Source: Carya illinoinensis (lineage: Eukaryota > Streptophyta > Magnoliopsida > Fagales > Juglandaceae). Taken from it: 64,000 nucleotides of DNA. Position numbers and translations under genes: made by a program. The stretch lies in assembly GCF_018687715.1 (NCBI RefSeq), contig NC_056767.1, positions 6,682,001-6,746,000 on the forward strand, read 5' to 3'. This document shows, piece after piece, positions 43,699-55,199 of the stretch. A model generated the notes under the pieces. The model worked only from the letters and a program-made list of their open reading frames with translations. It was not told where the DNA came from and made no database searches. Position 1 is the first letter of the stretch. Every line of letters begins with the position of its first letter.

Positions 43699-44117
43699 TA
43701 TTGAAGATCAATGGAGCTGATGAGTTGGAGAACCAAGAAACACAGTCATCATCACCTGCATTACCATTGGATGGCAGGTCAGCAAAGAAAGGAAAAACAA
43801 TCGTGTAAGGAAATGGGAAAGGAATTCTGAGGAATAAAAGTTTCTATCCTACGTGCAGGCCATGTCCAGACCATGTCCTTCTATTTGTATTCAACTTTCA
43901 TTTCTGTAAAAGCAGTGTGTGCAAGGTAGTGGTAAGATGTACACATTGCAGAATTTTGTAAGCTAGTGACACATATGTAAGTCTATAAAGAGTAGACCCT
44001 CTTGTACAGAAACACATATATGAATATACAAAAGCAATTCATTTCAGTTTTTTCCTTCATCACTCTGATAAGTTCTTGGTGTTTTCCATAAATTCATTTG
44101 CATTTGCATTTGTTTTA
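43699..44117 (+). repeat. Copia-3 3' LTR
   Basis: Starts TATTGAAG where the 5' LTR has TGTTGAAG, and ends TTTGTTTTA. Followed by the target copy GTGAC and host exon sequence. Confidence 0.93.
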
Positions 44118-44797
44118 GTGACTTTTAGTTTTTCATATGAAGTTTCTTCTGCTGATCAGTCGGTGGCTGGGAGCATTATATTAGCATCAATATGTGCAGC
44201 AATAGACCAGATCGCTTTTATATGTGAGGCATCCTACAACATCTTTCGGTGGCATGCTTGTGATTCGTCATTGGTGCTTAGCATTCTTCATGTTTTTGCT
44301 TATCTTTGTGCACAAAAGCTTTTCACTACCACGAAGTATGGTTTGATGGTGTCTGTCTTCAAATCAATAGTGATATTACTTGAGGGAGTAGATTCTCCTA
44401 GTCCTGCTGCTTCTGATTCTTTGTCTGTAAGTGAGGATCAATTTCTTTTCCATCCATGCACAAAACATGCCCATTTTTGAAGGATGCTATTTCTATAGAT
44501 ACTGTGACATCATTGCTCTTGAAATTCATCTGGAATAATGCTGGGTTGGAAACCAAAAACTATGATGTGATTAAATCCTTTGATATGTTGAATTCTAAAG
44601 TTCTATATAACAGTTTTAAATCTGAAGTAAGTTCAAGCCATGAAGGGTTTCATTGTGCCACCGATATGAACTTTGATACCTCTTGTTGCTTGGAAAAGTA
44701 TGAGATGCCCACTACTCAATCACACTCCATTGCTATTATGCGTCTCTGTCACCTTACTGATGTTCTATCGTTGGTCGAGCTAGATGCATGCAACATG
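44118..44797 (+). pseudogene. MEE22/EMB1611-like pseudogene, third exon after Copia-3
   Basis: Continues TFSFSYEVSSADQSVAGS, IDQIAFICEASYNIF and SVSEDQFLFHPCTK. A 2-base insertion near 44467 then shifts the frame, which continues as CPFLKDAISIDTVTSLLLK, AIMRLCHLTDVLSLVEL and DACNM, ending at a donor ATG|GTATGG (44797/44798). CPF.KDAISIDTVTSLLL and LSLVEL.ACNM are the features that made me think of MEE22/EMB1611, a plant protein needed for embryo and shoot meristem development. Confidence 0.6.
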
Positions 44798-45389
44798 GTA
44801 TGGGATTCACGTTCTTATTGTTCCGCTATCTTATCACTCTTTGCTTTGTTTGTTTTAGTTGTGGATTGACCACATACTTATATCTTATTATCTTGCCACC
44901 CTGAAATGTGGATTGTCTTAGCAGCTCCCCGTGAGGCTGTTATGTTGGACTAATTTTCTTGAGTTTCAAATATATATATTTACATACGGGGCATTAGGTT
45001 TTAAAATTCAACCTGAAATAACTTACCAAAAAAAAATCAACCGGACATAAAAGAGCTATTTACTTTTATTGTTTAAGAAGAATTTCTTGTGTGTAAGGAG
45101 GTGATCGAGATGTGCTACCATATGCATCCTTGCTAAGTGCTTATGTTTGAATTGGGCTTGATAATCACATGAAAGGTACCATATGAACTTTGCTGGTATT
45201 AGGTTATCAGATTTAGAGGTCATCAGGAGTATATGTGTAGCTCTCATGAAAATTAAATAGGAAAAAATGTGCTTAAAACAATGATTATTGTATTTTGCAA
45301 AAAGAGGTGTCTACTTAAGATTAGCTCAATGTGAATGTGCTGCTAAAACACAATTACTAGTTCCTAAGCTATAGTGCAGCTCATTGACA

Positions 45390-45664
45390 TGTTAAGACAA
45401 ATTTAAATAAATAAATCTACATTTTCCAATCAGCCGAAACTTTTGAGAAAAGTTGTGATTCAACGTGGTATTAGAGCATAGGCATTGAGTTCAAACCTTG
45501 ACTCTACACTCAACTTCATTTAATTAAATATTTCACATATTGGGCCCACTAATTGGGAAAGACTCTAGCCCACAAGTGAATATTGGTGTTGAGACAAAAA
45601 TATAAATAATTAAATGTATTTCTTTCTATTAGCTTAAGCCTTTTGCACAAGTGGTGATTTAACG
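45390..45664 (+). mobile_element. TRIM (tiny LTR element), 275 bp
   Basis: Two short direct repeats, 45390-45465 and 45587-45664, both run from TGTTxAGACAAA through TAAATAAxTAAAT and TTTTG to GTGATTxAAC. A primer-binding site TGGTATTAGAGCA (45466-45478) sits right after the first. The middle contains CTTGACTCTACACT and TTGGGCCCACT. No coding capacity is present. This is the layout of a terminal-repeat retrotransposon in miniature, of a type widespread in dicots. Flanking bases show no clear target duplication, so it is old. Confidence 0.8.
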
Positions 45665-45787
45665 AAGAGCATAATTATTTTGTATATGTAAGGTTGAAAA
45701 TTCTCTTTCTAAATAGATAAATCACTTTTATATGCTTGTGTATTTGGATTGTGCCTTTTGCACTTATAATGATTTTATAATGCTACA

Positions 45788-45810
45788 AAATATATATATA
45801 TATATATATT
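45788..45810. repeat. (TA)n microsatellite
   Basis: A short AT dinucleotide run in the intron. Confidence 0.85.
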
Positions 45811-46564
45811 GTATGTCTTGATGTGTAATCTTAGCTACTGGCCTTGGAAACTTGGTCCTTGCGTTTGATGTGGTGACTTTCCCACGTCGATAAGCTTGTT
45901 TGGGGTTACAATAAGGGTCTTAAAAAGTGCTTTAATAGTCTTAAAAGCTCTTTAATGAATTAGGTTGTTTGGAGTGTTACATATTAAGTACTTTTTAATC
46001 TCGAATAAGCTAAAAGTACATTTGAGGAAAAGCATCAAAATGATGTTTTCTGCAAACGTGCATTTTCAGATAATGTAAAACGTAGTTCTAATTTTGAAAA
46101 AGATTCTCAATGGCCGAAAATACTTATGCAACTTTCAAATGACCTTTTTTATGTCATTTCTACCTCAAAAAGTATTTTTTTTTATATTGTTTTCTTTTCC
46201 TTTTTCTTTTTTCTTTTTTTTTTTTTTTTTTTTTTTGAAAAACTGATCTCATTAATCAGGGTATCATTAACAAACTTCAACTCTATGGCCTTATAAAGCA
46301 TAGAGAATTGCAATTACATCAAATCTAGAAACACAATAGACATAATACAAGGTGGACATGTTTCAATGTCATAAACACCTTCAGCTTCATCAAAGGCAGC
46401 TTTTGCTAGTTGGTGGGCTGCCTTATTTTCTTCTCGATAGATATGAGAAGTTGTCCACTTGATACTTCAATTTAGCACCTGTCTTGCATCTTCAATTAGG
46501 CAGCCCCCGAAGCTTTAGTCCAAACCTTGGCTTACCAATAAGTCCACTACATGCTTAGAGTCAC

Positions 46565-48849
46565 TGTGATGATCCGCTTTTACGTGTATTTTCACTGAAG
46601 GGTTGCTCTTAATTTAATTAATATATTGGTTATTTATTTTAAATTATTGTGTTTTAAATTGGTTTTTAATTTATTTGATGTTGTGTTTAATTTATTTAGT
46701 CGTTTTATGGTTTTTAATATCGTTTTCGGCAGATCTGTTTTGGTTTCCAGAGTAAGGACTGGACCTCATTTCTTTTCCCTCATCTTTTCCTTTTCTTTTC
46801 TCTTTTTCCTTTTTCTTTTTCCTTTTCCTTCTTTTTCTTTCTTTTTCTTTCTTTTCTTCTTCTTTCTTCTCCTTTCTCTCCCGCGTATGCCGAATAGCTT
46901 CTCTTTCTCTTTCCCGTCGTCGCCCCTTTAACCGCACAGTTCTCCGCCGTCCAGCCACCGTGTAGTGCACCACCACCACCATTCTCTTCCCCTCCCACCA
47001 GAGATCATCCCCACCAATTTTCAGAGCAATTTTCAGAGCCATCAGACCAGCCGTTAGCCGCCACAAGCCCCTGGAAGTCACGGCACCTGCCTGTTTTTCT
47101 CCCCTATCGCCAGTTGATTTCGCAGCCTAGAACCGCCGCTCGCCAGTGGCGTGGCCTACACCACCCATCTAGTTTTCTTCCCCTCTCACCGGTGAACATC
47201 CCCACCAAGTTTCACCTCCATCCGAGCCACCATTAACCACCACGAGCTCCTCCAAGCCATACAGTTTTTCACCGATTCCAGCGCCTTCGCACCACCTCCG
47301 GCCACCATCTCTTCACAGCTTCTTCCCCTACCTCTTGTTGACCTAAACCACCCATTTTCAGCCTCGATCCGTTGCCGGAGCAGATCCTATGAGCTCAACT
47401 CCGTTCAGCCCCTTTTTGGCCTTCGACCGCCATTTCCACCACCACCCACGGCCAAAACTCATTTCCTCTAGCTTCATAAACATCCCTAGACCATTCCCTA
47501 TCAATCCCAAGCTTTGGTTTGTCCCCGTTCAAAAGTGGTTATTTTACAACCCACGGCCACAGTGAAATTTCACTGTTACGTTGCTTTTCTTCCTCCGTTT
47601 GCAACGCCGCGAGCTTTCAAAAAATACCATACAGCGCTGTAAGTATTTTCCAAACTCTACTTTTAGATTTAAATATATTTTGCTCATACAATAAATATTT
47701 GCTGTTGGGTTGCTGATTCTGGACTGAGTCTGAGGAGTTCGAGGGTCGGATGGATTGAGGACGAAGTGTTTGGTTTTGGTTGTTTGTGATTGCTTGATTA
47801 TTTGAGCCATGAGGCGTGCGTTACATATTGCATACATGTGCATTTTATTTAAGTGAGAAAATCATGTTTTGTTGGCGTAAATGGTTTTCGGGTGCGTGTG
47901 TCTCACGAGCCCAAGTCGGGATAGGTTATTATCTCGGTGGAGCTCCTCTGGTCACTTAGGAGTGGATAATACTGAGTGACATCCCTTGGGTTGTCGCAGG
48001 GAGACGACCAGATCGCACGATACAGTAACGCTATCGTGTCGACTCCGTGGTCCCTAGAGTGGCAGGGACTAGAGGATGGCCTAACCAGGTACGCGCTGGG
48101 CGCGAGTCTAGGCATCACTCATTTAGGTGTCACATGTGTAGTCGTTACCTACGGTGTGGCACAAAGCCAGGGTGTGCGGATGATCCCTAGGGGAGATCAT
48201 GGTGCATGCATAATTGGATCGTTTTATGGTTTTCGGATGCGGGCCATTTTCTAGGAAAATGGCGAGGATGTTTTGAGGCTTTTGATCCATTTTTTGGGAA
48301 AATGGTGGTTTGGGTTATTATCTGGGATAATGGCGAGGCTTGGTTTTAAGCGATATGTTTTTGGGCCAAATGGGTTTTTGGCGTGCGTGGAAAAAATGTT
48401 TTTACGGGACATGTGCATTGGTTTTTCTTTCATGCATATTGTTTGAGTTTTATATATTTTTATCTAGTGGTGTTTGGATTTTACTTACCTGCGGTACCAT
48501 TTTTGGTTCCGTAGATTTTGGTGCAGGGGTCAAGGAAGAGGAGGACGCTGAGCCCTAGGATGCGGCTCCGCCGGAGTGCTGAGTTAAAGTCTATGCTTTG
48601 TTTTCAGCTTTGAAAATATATTTATGTTTTGTAATATTTTATTATGTATGTTTTAAACAGCTTTGTATTAAGCTAAGAAAAAATTATGGTACTTAGTTAT
48701 ATGACTTTGCTATTCGCTGCGTGTTTCTCGTGCATATTCGTTGCTTATACACACACTTGGCACACGTCGATAGGGTGGTGACCCGTGATGTCATCATCCG
48801 GACTTCTTGATTTTCCCGTGTCCGTGCGTGGGGATTTGGGGGCATCACA
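46565..48849. mobile_element. Solo LTR, 2285 bp (family L1), nested in the LINE
   Basis: Starts TGTGATGATCC and ends GGGGGCATCACA, with a perfect 5 bp duplication GTCAC (46560-46564 and 48850-48854). It splits the LINE RNase H domain (minus strand: GDSKHVVDLL). It has the same organisation as the LTRs at 1699 and 22061: a pyrimidine tract (46755-46880), a C-rich region (46880-47520) and the conserved block (47890-48210). It diverges from them strongly elsewhere. Confidence 0.92.
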
Positions 48850-49336
48850 GTCACCCTCTAGACAGACGTTGCAGGCCTAGCTCTTTGCAAAACACTGCAG
48901 CAATTAGTAGTCCATAAGCTTCAACATCAGAAGGGCTTCCTTTGAGAGACCTCTGGGCACGGAGTGTACCTATGATTTTTCCTTGGAAGTCTCTGACGAT
49001 CACTCCTATGCCAATTCTCCCCTCCCTTTCTTTGGCTATCGCATCCCAATTGAGTTTGACCCAGTTCTTTTCTGGTTTTGTCCATTTGTGGATGACTGTA
49101 GATGCCTTCTCATGTTCTCCTTTTGATACTTTGGGTCTATCTTTGTAAGCTGAAAACTCATCTGTTGCCCTCTAGAATACTCTTGTGGGATGCATGAAAT
49201 CTTTACCGTGAAGGACTTCATTCCTCCTGGTCCAGATTCCCTTCAAGATGATAGCAATCTTCTCCAGCTTGACAATATCTAAAGTCTGTACTAGGATTGA
49301 CCATATATCAAAGAAAAGATCACTTTGGCACGACAA

Positions 49337-49645
49337 TTATTTTACCTTCTTGTTGCTCTGATTCCAAATATCCTGAGTAGCAGCACAACTCCACAAGGCA
49401 TGAACTGATCTCTCAAGGGCTTGTTTGCAAATGAAACATGAGCTATCATCCACAATCTTTCTTCTTTTTAGGTTGCCTAGGGTTAGGAGTGCCTCACTAC
49501 AAGCTCTCCATATGAACATCTTGACATTTAATGGAATCCTCATCTTCCAAATACTCTTCCACATTTGCTTATCCCAAGCTCTACTGGATGGTTCTCCTTC
49601 CAAGTCATCCTCTAGCTGTCTATGGGAATGGTATCCACTTTTCAC
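49337..49645 (-). pseudogene. LINE zf-RVT domain (46-54 kb LINE)
   Basis: Encodes WKSIWKMRIPLNVKMFIWRA, then CFICKQALERSVHALWSCAATQDIW. These are the typical Cys/His pattern and ALWSC motif of the zinc-binding region after plant LINE RT. The frame ends in a stop at 49337. Confidence 0.85.
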
Positions 49646-50244
49646 TAAGTATTGTCCATTAGTAGTAAGTAGCCATACCAGCCTGTCTTCTCTCCCTCCT
49701 ATGCTTATTGGTATGGCTTTGATAGCTTCAATCTCCCTTGTTGAGAATAGCTCCTGATGGAGTGGGTCCTTCCAAATTTTGAGGTTTGCACCAATAAGGT
49801 CACTGACCTACTCACACCAACATTCAACTGGTCGAGATGAAACTACCTGATAGGAGGGAAGGCAAAGAACCCAGCCATCATTCCAGATGTTCACTTGATT
49901 ACTGTTACCCACCCTCCACAATAGGCCTTGTTTTAACACCTCCAAACCTACATCGATGCCTCTCCAAGCAAAGGAGGGCCTTAAGCCCAATTGTGCATCT
50001 AACAATTCCACCTTATAGAAATATTTCTGTTTTAGGATCCTTGCAACTAGATATGTTGGGTTCTATTGAATTCCCCACCCTTTTTTTAATAGTAAGGATA
50101 AGTTAAAGCTCCTGAAATCTCTCAAACCAAGCCCTCCATTAGCTTTTCTATGATTGATCTGTTTCCACTTGGCCCATTGTATTTTCGAGGAGTTCTCATT
50201 GTAGCCCCACTAAAACTTCCTGATTAATTGATTGAGCGTTCTTG

Positions 50245-51296
50245 TTATGGAGTTTGGAAGCAAAAAATTCCCATGGCATAGGTAGGGATGACCTGCAGCA
50301 CTGCTTTAAAGAGGACTTCTTTGCTTGTTGTAGAGAGGTGCTTCGTCTTCCAATTTGTCACACGGGCCCATGTTCTATCAATAAGACCATGAAATTCTGC
50401 AACTTTTCTTCTACCCACAAGTGCTGGTAACCCCAGATATCTTTCAAAGTCGCTGCATGAATTGACCCCTGCCAGTTTCTTTATTTGGAGCTTATCTTCT
50501 TGTTTGGTATTTTTGCAAAAGAAAATGGTGGACTTTTCTTTGTTTAGTACTTGGCCCGATGCCTTCTCATATACTGCTAAGATATTAAGCACACAAAAGA
50601 CCTCCTGAGAGGTTGCTTGACAGAAGAGTAAACTATCATCCGCGAAGAAAAGATGATTAACTATGATGGGGTCTATTGGTGCAGGTGTTATCTACCAGAT
50701 TGTTCTGCCTGATTCAATAATGCAGTGAGGGCTTTAGCACACATGATGAATATGTATGGGGGCATGGGGTCACCTTGTCTAAGGCCCCTTGAAGGCCTAA
50801 ATTTTCTTTGTGGTTCCCCATTAACCAGGATCGAGTAGGATATTGAATTAAGGCAGGATTGGATGAGCTTGATCCATTGTAGAGGAAATTCCATCTTTGT
50901 CATGACTGCTTTTACAAAAGTCCATTCTACCATGTCATATGCCTTACTCATATCTAGTTTTAAGGCCAAGCATCCTCTTTTGCCTGTCATTCTTGAGTTT
51001 ATTGAGTGAAGGAGTTCGTAGGCAACTAGTACATTGTCTAAAATGAGTCTACTAGGCACAAAAGCACTTTGATTCAAGGATATAAGATTAGGAAGTATTC
51101 CTTTCAGTCTGTTGGCAAGAGTTTTAGAGACAATTTTGTAGCTTACATAACATAAGCTAATGGGTCTATACTCAACAACTTTCTTGGGGTTTTTTACACT
51201 AGGAATGAGTGAGATATACATGTCATTAACCTCTTGAAGGGAACCCTCTTGATTGAGGACTTGAAGAGTAAATCTACAGACCTCCTCACCCACCAC
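50245..51296 (-). pseudogene. LINE reverse transcriptase domain (46-54 kb LINE)
   Basis: The minus strand reads ISLIPSVKNPKKVVEYRPIS, then CLALKLDMSKAYDMVEW and GEPQRKFRPSRGLRQGDPMPPYIF (51296-50688). After a frameshift it gives FADDSLLF near 50610 and KASGQVLNKEKSTIFF (50592-50245). FADD is the catalytic box. RPIS, LDMSKAYD and RGLRQGDP are the standard L1-like RT blocks. Confidence 0.9.
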
Positions 51297-52433
51297 ATGC
51301 CAATGTTTTTGAAAAAATTAGGCTGGGAACCCATCAAGATCAGGAGATCCTTATAGGTTCATTTGGAAAACTACATCTCTTACCTCCTCCCTAGTGAAGG
51401 GATTCAGGAGCCATTGTTTCATATCAGCATTCAATTTAGAGTTCAATACACTCAAGCATTCTTCAAAGCCAGAAGGGCTAGAAGTATTAAAAAGGGAGGA
51501 GAAGTAACCTGTGAATACCTCCCTATTTCATCCTACTCAGCAACTGTTCTCCCTTGTGGGTCCTCAACACTTCTAATAGCATTTGTCTTTCTTCTTTGAG
51601 ATGCCTGTAGGTGAAAATAATATGTATGTCTATCCCCAAACTGCAGCTAATGCTGCTTTGCTCTCTGGAGCCACTTTAGTTCCTCTGCAGCCATTGAGTT
51701 CTCCACCTCCTTCTGCAGTTGACTCATGGTAGGGATATGGGAGCCAATGCCAGTTCGTTGGAGATGTCTTATCCTATCTAAAGTTTGTGTGGTGGCCTTG
51801 TGGTTGTTCAGCTTGTTCTCCTATTTCCACTTCTATAGGCCCTTTTGGCATGATTCCAGCTTTTGTCTCATAGATTCTGCACCACTTCCAACCATATTGA
51901 AACCCTTCCACCTGTCAGCCACAATTCTTTGGCACTCTTCATTTAAATCCCAGGCTGCCTCATGTCTGAAACATTGTCCCCTCCTTTTTTCTACTATAGC
52001 TTGGATTCTATTTAGTAATATTTAAGGGAGAATGGTCTGATTTTATTACTGCTAGTACATTGCATGTTGCATACCTGAAAATCTGGTTCCATTCCTTGTT
52101 TGCTATTGCTATGTCTATGCGCTCTTTAGTGAACTCCCTATCACTTCTGTTGTTAGACCAAGTAAATTGTGGACCTTGAGAATGAATGTCATTAAGTCCA
52201 CAGACTTCTACTGCTTGTCTGAAAGCTTCTATTTGGTTGTAAGGTCTTCTGGCTGCCCCCTGCTATTCCTTTTGATGCAAAATCTCGTTGAAGTCTCCTG
52301 CACAAAGCCAAGCCATGGGAGAAGGAGGTTTTAACATTTCAAGTAATGTCCAACTACTTTTCCTTTTGACAGTTACAGGATGGCCATAAAAGCCAGTGAA
52401 TTTTGCATGTATGGCAAGTGTCCTCCTCTTTTA

Positions 52434-52713
52434 TCAATGCACTAATGTGCCATGGGTATAGTTGATGATCCTGACCTGCCACTCATCCTTCCACAAAAGA
52501 GCAATTCCTCCACTAAGTTGTAAACTATCAACTACAAAGCACCCATCCATCTTCAAACTCATCCTTACTTCCTCTAGTCTTTGTTTTCTGCTCTCTGTTT
52601 CCACCAAGAAAACTAAGAGTGGGCTCTTTTCCTTAGTTAGTTTCCTAAGGATTCTAACTGACCGAGGGTTTCCAAGCCTCGACAGTTCCAAAGTAAGAGA
52701 CTCATAGATGATG
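52434..52713 (-). pseudogene. LINE endonuclease start (46-54 kb LINE)
   Basis: From an ATG near 52713 the frame, with a shift, gives SLLLWNCRGL, GNPRSVRIL, KSPLLVFLVET and DGCFVVDSLQLSGGIALLW. WNCRG and the FLxET Glu are conserved parts of the AP-type endonuclease of plant LINEs. The rest of the domain (52433-51300) is heavily broken. Confidence 0.8.
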
Positions 52714-53344
52714 GCAGGGCTGGAGGCCAGCCTCTGCCATTGGTACTCCAGCCCTGCCATTGGTAGTTGGTTTTCATTGCTCCCCACCTTCCTCCTATGT
52801 CTTTTAGTCTCATTACCATGCTCATTGATGCGTCTTTTAAGGCTCCCTATAGTTTGAGTCTTTATGGATCTGTTTGAGATGTCTACTAAGGCTTTACTGC
52901 TGCTAAGACCAACACTGGTACCCCTCCCTCAAGCAAGCCTTTTCCATTTCCTACCCATTGGGCCCTCATCCTCCTTGGCAGGTTCCCTACATGTACTAAC
53001 AAGAGGGTTGCTAGTAACTAGCCCCTTCCAAGTGACCAGTCCCTCGTGATCTCCATCTGGTTTGGATGTTGTTACCTGTTCTACAATTTGCTGAGTGTTT
53101 GCTATGTCAGGGTCCAAGTTCATACTTTTGGCACGTGTAGTGGCTTGAGCTTTGTGGTCAGTCTCCAGGATGACTACCTGTTGTAGGTACGACATCTCCT
53201 GCACTATTGGAAATTGACTTTCAGGGTGTTCTCCATTGGGAAGGTCAAAAGTAACATCTATACTGCTTTCATTGGTTGATGGCTTCCTAGTTTCCTGTTG
53301 TTTCTTACCAACTCGAGGGTCTTGTTCCAGCTTTACCACTACAG

Positions 53345-54271
53345 TCACATCATGCACTTCAGAAGCATGTTCCTGCTTGGCAGCTTGGTTTCCTGGCATT
53401 GGCTCTTCCTGTTACCTTTCCCTCTTTCTCCTTGTTGTCGTTGGTGGTTGTTTCCACCATGAGAGCTGCCATACTTTTGACTATCAAATATATTAGTGTG
53501 CATTGGTTGTGCTCTAAGCCAAAAGCCAAATTGTTGGGGATGTTGCTCTCCTTCCTGTTGCTCATAACGCTGCCTCATGCAGTTCTTTCCTTTATGATAG
53601 AAAATCCCACACTGGAAACAAAAGCCCTGGAATCTCTTGTACTTGAAGGAGAACCAATGTCATTGGTCTTCAACCATCATCCATTTTCCTCTTAGCAGGG
53701 GTTTGTGAAGGTCTATAGCTATTCTACCTTGCATACAATGACCACAAGCACGTCCATTAGACTCGGTTTCCACTCTAATAATGTGACTAACAGAGGCCGC
53801 TAGCTCAACACCGATGTCTTCTATCATTGTGGCTAGGGGAAGGTTGTACATTTGCACCCAAAATGCCTCAAAATGAAATTTGAGGCTATTAATGGACACT
53901 GAACCATCCAGCTCTTGCAGGGTTAGTAAGCCCCAATCATAAAACCAAGGTCTCCCACTTAATACCTTTTCTTTTTCCTCCAAGTACTGGAATTCAATCA
54001 AGAAACATTGGTCCCCTAGTTCCTAAAACCTTACCCAACCCTCCAACCACCAAACTTGAGACATGGTGATTCTAAATGCCTCACTGTTGACATTGTTCTC
54101 AGTTAGAGCTCTCCCAACAATGCAGTGCTTCCCCTTCTTATCTCCATGTTTCAGCCCCTCCTGCTTAACGTGGAAGAAAGAGCTTTCTTCTGTTGTGAGA
54201 TTTAACCTCTCCCAAAGTTTTGCTAGCTCCTTAGCCTCCATTACTTCAGAAAACACACGGCAAGGAACCAA
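53345..54271 (-). pseudogene. LINE ORF1 (DUF4283 and CCHC), broken
   Basis: An ATG near 54241 (MEAKELAKLWERLNLT) starts an ORF1 that continues with VGRALTENNVNSEAF and VWWLEGWVRF. After a shift near 54023 it gives FQYLEEKEKVLSGRPW and FWVQMYNLPLATM, a zinc-knuckle region near 53600 and a Gln/Arg-rich tail. ORF1 of plant L1-like LINEs binds their RNA. The break near 54010 inactivates it. Confidence 0.82.
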
Positions 54272-54750
54272 CTCACAAGAAGTGAGACAAAAACCTTTGA
54301 GGAAGACAAAGGCACTGAACCTTACTCTATCTCACGAGAGCAGAGAAGCCACTCCCCAAATTCCACCCTTATATTATTTTCAAACAAATGTAATGAGTTT
54401 GAAAGTGCTTAAGACATATGGTTACCAAATAATGAATAACTTTTTAACAGCAGAACTTATTACTTAACCTCTACAGCTATAAACTTTAAGCTAAAAGCTA
54501 TATTACCCACCACAATCCCAAACATGCATAAAGAGTAATGGATATCACTTTTAGTCTTACTATGCAGCATGTTGTCACTGGATGTTAAAATTGTGAATCT
54601 TTTGACTACAATTGGACTTGTATTTGTGACATTTTGTTGAAACTCAGTCTTATGACCATGATTTAAAATAGACTAGCATTCTCCTTGAAGCAATATATAA
54701 TGTTTTAGAGAGAATTTGATACCCTCGATGGAAATTTTCAAAGCAAACAA

Positions 54751-55012
54751 ATTATATTGAGAAGAATTTGTGTTTGATATCTTATGAATTGATACGAGGT
54801 TGATGTAGTTCATGTGTGAAAAGCTAAAATCTTTAGAGACTTAGTTCATGTGTATTGGGTTGAGCCTTTTGCACTTGTTATTAAATGTTAGATTTGTATT
54901 CAAAACATATAGACTATATTGAGAAGAATTGATTTGTGATGTTTAATGAACAGATACCAGGTTGATGTAGTTCAAGTGTTGAAGGTTTAATTCTTTAGAG
55001 ACTTAGTTCATG
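54751..55012 (+). repeat. Spaced direct repeat in intron
   Basis: Two units of about 100 bp, 54751-54847 and 54912-55012, share TATATTGAGAAGAATT, GAGGTTGATGTAGTTCA and TCTTTAGAGACTTAGTTCATG with about 60 bp between them. No function recognised. Confidence 0.7.
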
Positions 55013-55086
55013 CCTTGAAGATTTTTTCTTGCGCAGAGTTGTTCTTCTGATTGTTATCATATGCCTATTTTGTTCTTTTATCACAG

Positions 55087-55199
55087 AGATGGGACTAGAC
55101 AAGCATCAAAATGATCTCTCAACTGTTGAAAATTTTGGAGTTATGTGTGTTTGAGGACTTTGCTGCTGCTATTGTTGTTCTCCTTGAACATCTTGGGAG
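55087..55199 (+). pseudogene. MEE22/EMB1611-like pseudogene, penultimate exon
   Basis: Acceptor ATCACAG and donor GGGAG|GTAGGT bound an exon reading RWD, a TAG stop at 55096-55098, then SIKMISQLLKILELC and VFEDFAAAIVVLLEHLGR. The phase fits both neighbours. The stop probably replaced a TGG codon. Confidence 0.7.

Larger units (their letters stand above)
38745..44117 (+). mobile_element. Copia-3: complete but decayed Ty1/Copia element
   Basis: 5373 bp on the plus strand, with a perfect 5 bp duplication GTGAC (38740-38744 and 44118-44122). LTRs are 419 bp each (38745-39163 and 43699-44117). I count about 14 differences between them, near 3 percent and mostly transitions. The primer-binding site, polypurine tract and all pol domains are present. 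It sits inside a host exon, so it alone would have destroyed that gene. Confidence 0.95.
46195..54368 (-). mobile_element. L1-like LINE, near full length, nested with a solo LTR
   Basis: A minus-strand LINE about 5.9 kb long once the inserted LTR is removed. The 3' poly-A is the T-rich tract 46195-46236. The flanks are TTATATTGTTTTC (46182-46194) and TTATATTATTTTC (54369-54381), a 13 bp target duplication with one mismatch. From 5' to 3' it carries ORF1 (54271-53345), endonuclease (about 52713-52434), RT (51296-50245), zf-RVT (49645-49337) and RNase H (49300-48855 continuing 46559-46250). Stops and frameshifts are spread throughout, so it is inactive. Confidence 0.9.
44798..55086 (+). other. 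Host intron of 10.3 kb packed with insertions
   Basis: Bounded by GTATGG at 44798 and TTTTATCACAG at 55086. It holds the TRIM (45390-45664), the full-length LINE (46195-54368) with its nested solo LTR, a TA dinucleotide run (45788-45810) and a spaced repeat at 54751-55012. Without the identified insertions it would be about 1.8 kb. The exons on both sides join in phase. Confidence 0.65.

Noticed and set aside
27496..43808. Possibility that the Copia polyproteins are an endogenous pararetrovirus or carry an extra envelope ORF
   Set aside because: Domain order (protease, integrase, RT, RNase H) is plain Ty1/Copia, and no additional ORF lies between RNase H and the 3' LTR in any of the three elements.
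44076..44480. An ORF beginning with a hydrophobic segment, resembling a signal peptide
   Set aside because: Its first 14 codons come from the Copia-3 LTR. The real host frame starts before Copia-3 at 38565.
46692..47081. Lys/Glu-rich ORF on the minus strand
   Set aside because: It is the reverse reading of a pyrimidine tract in the solo LTR; low complexity, no real protein signature.
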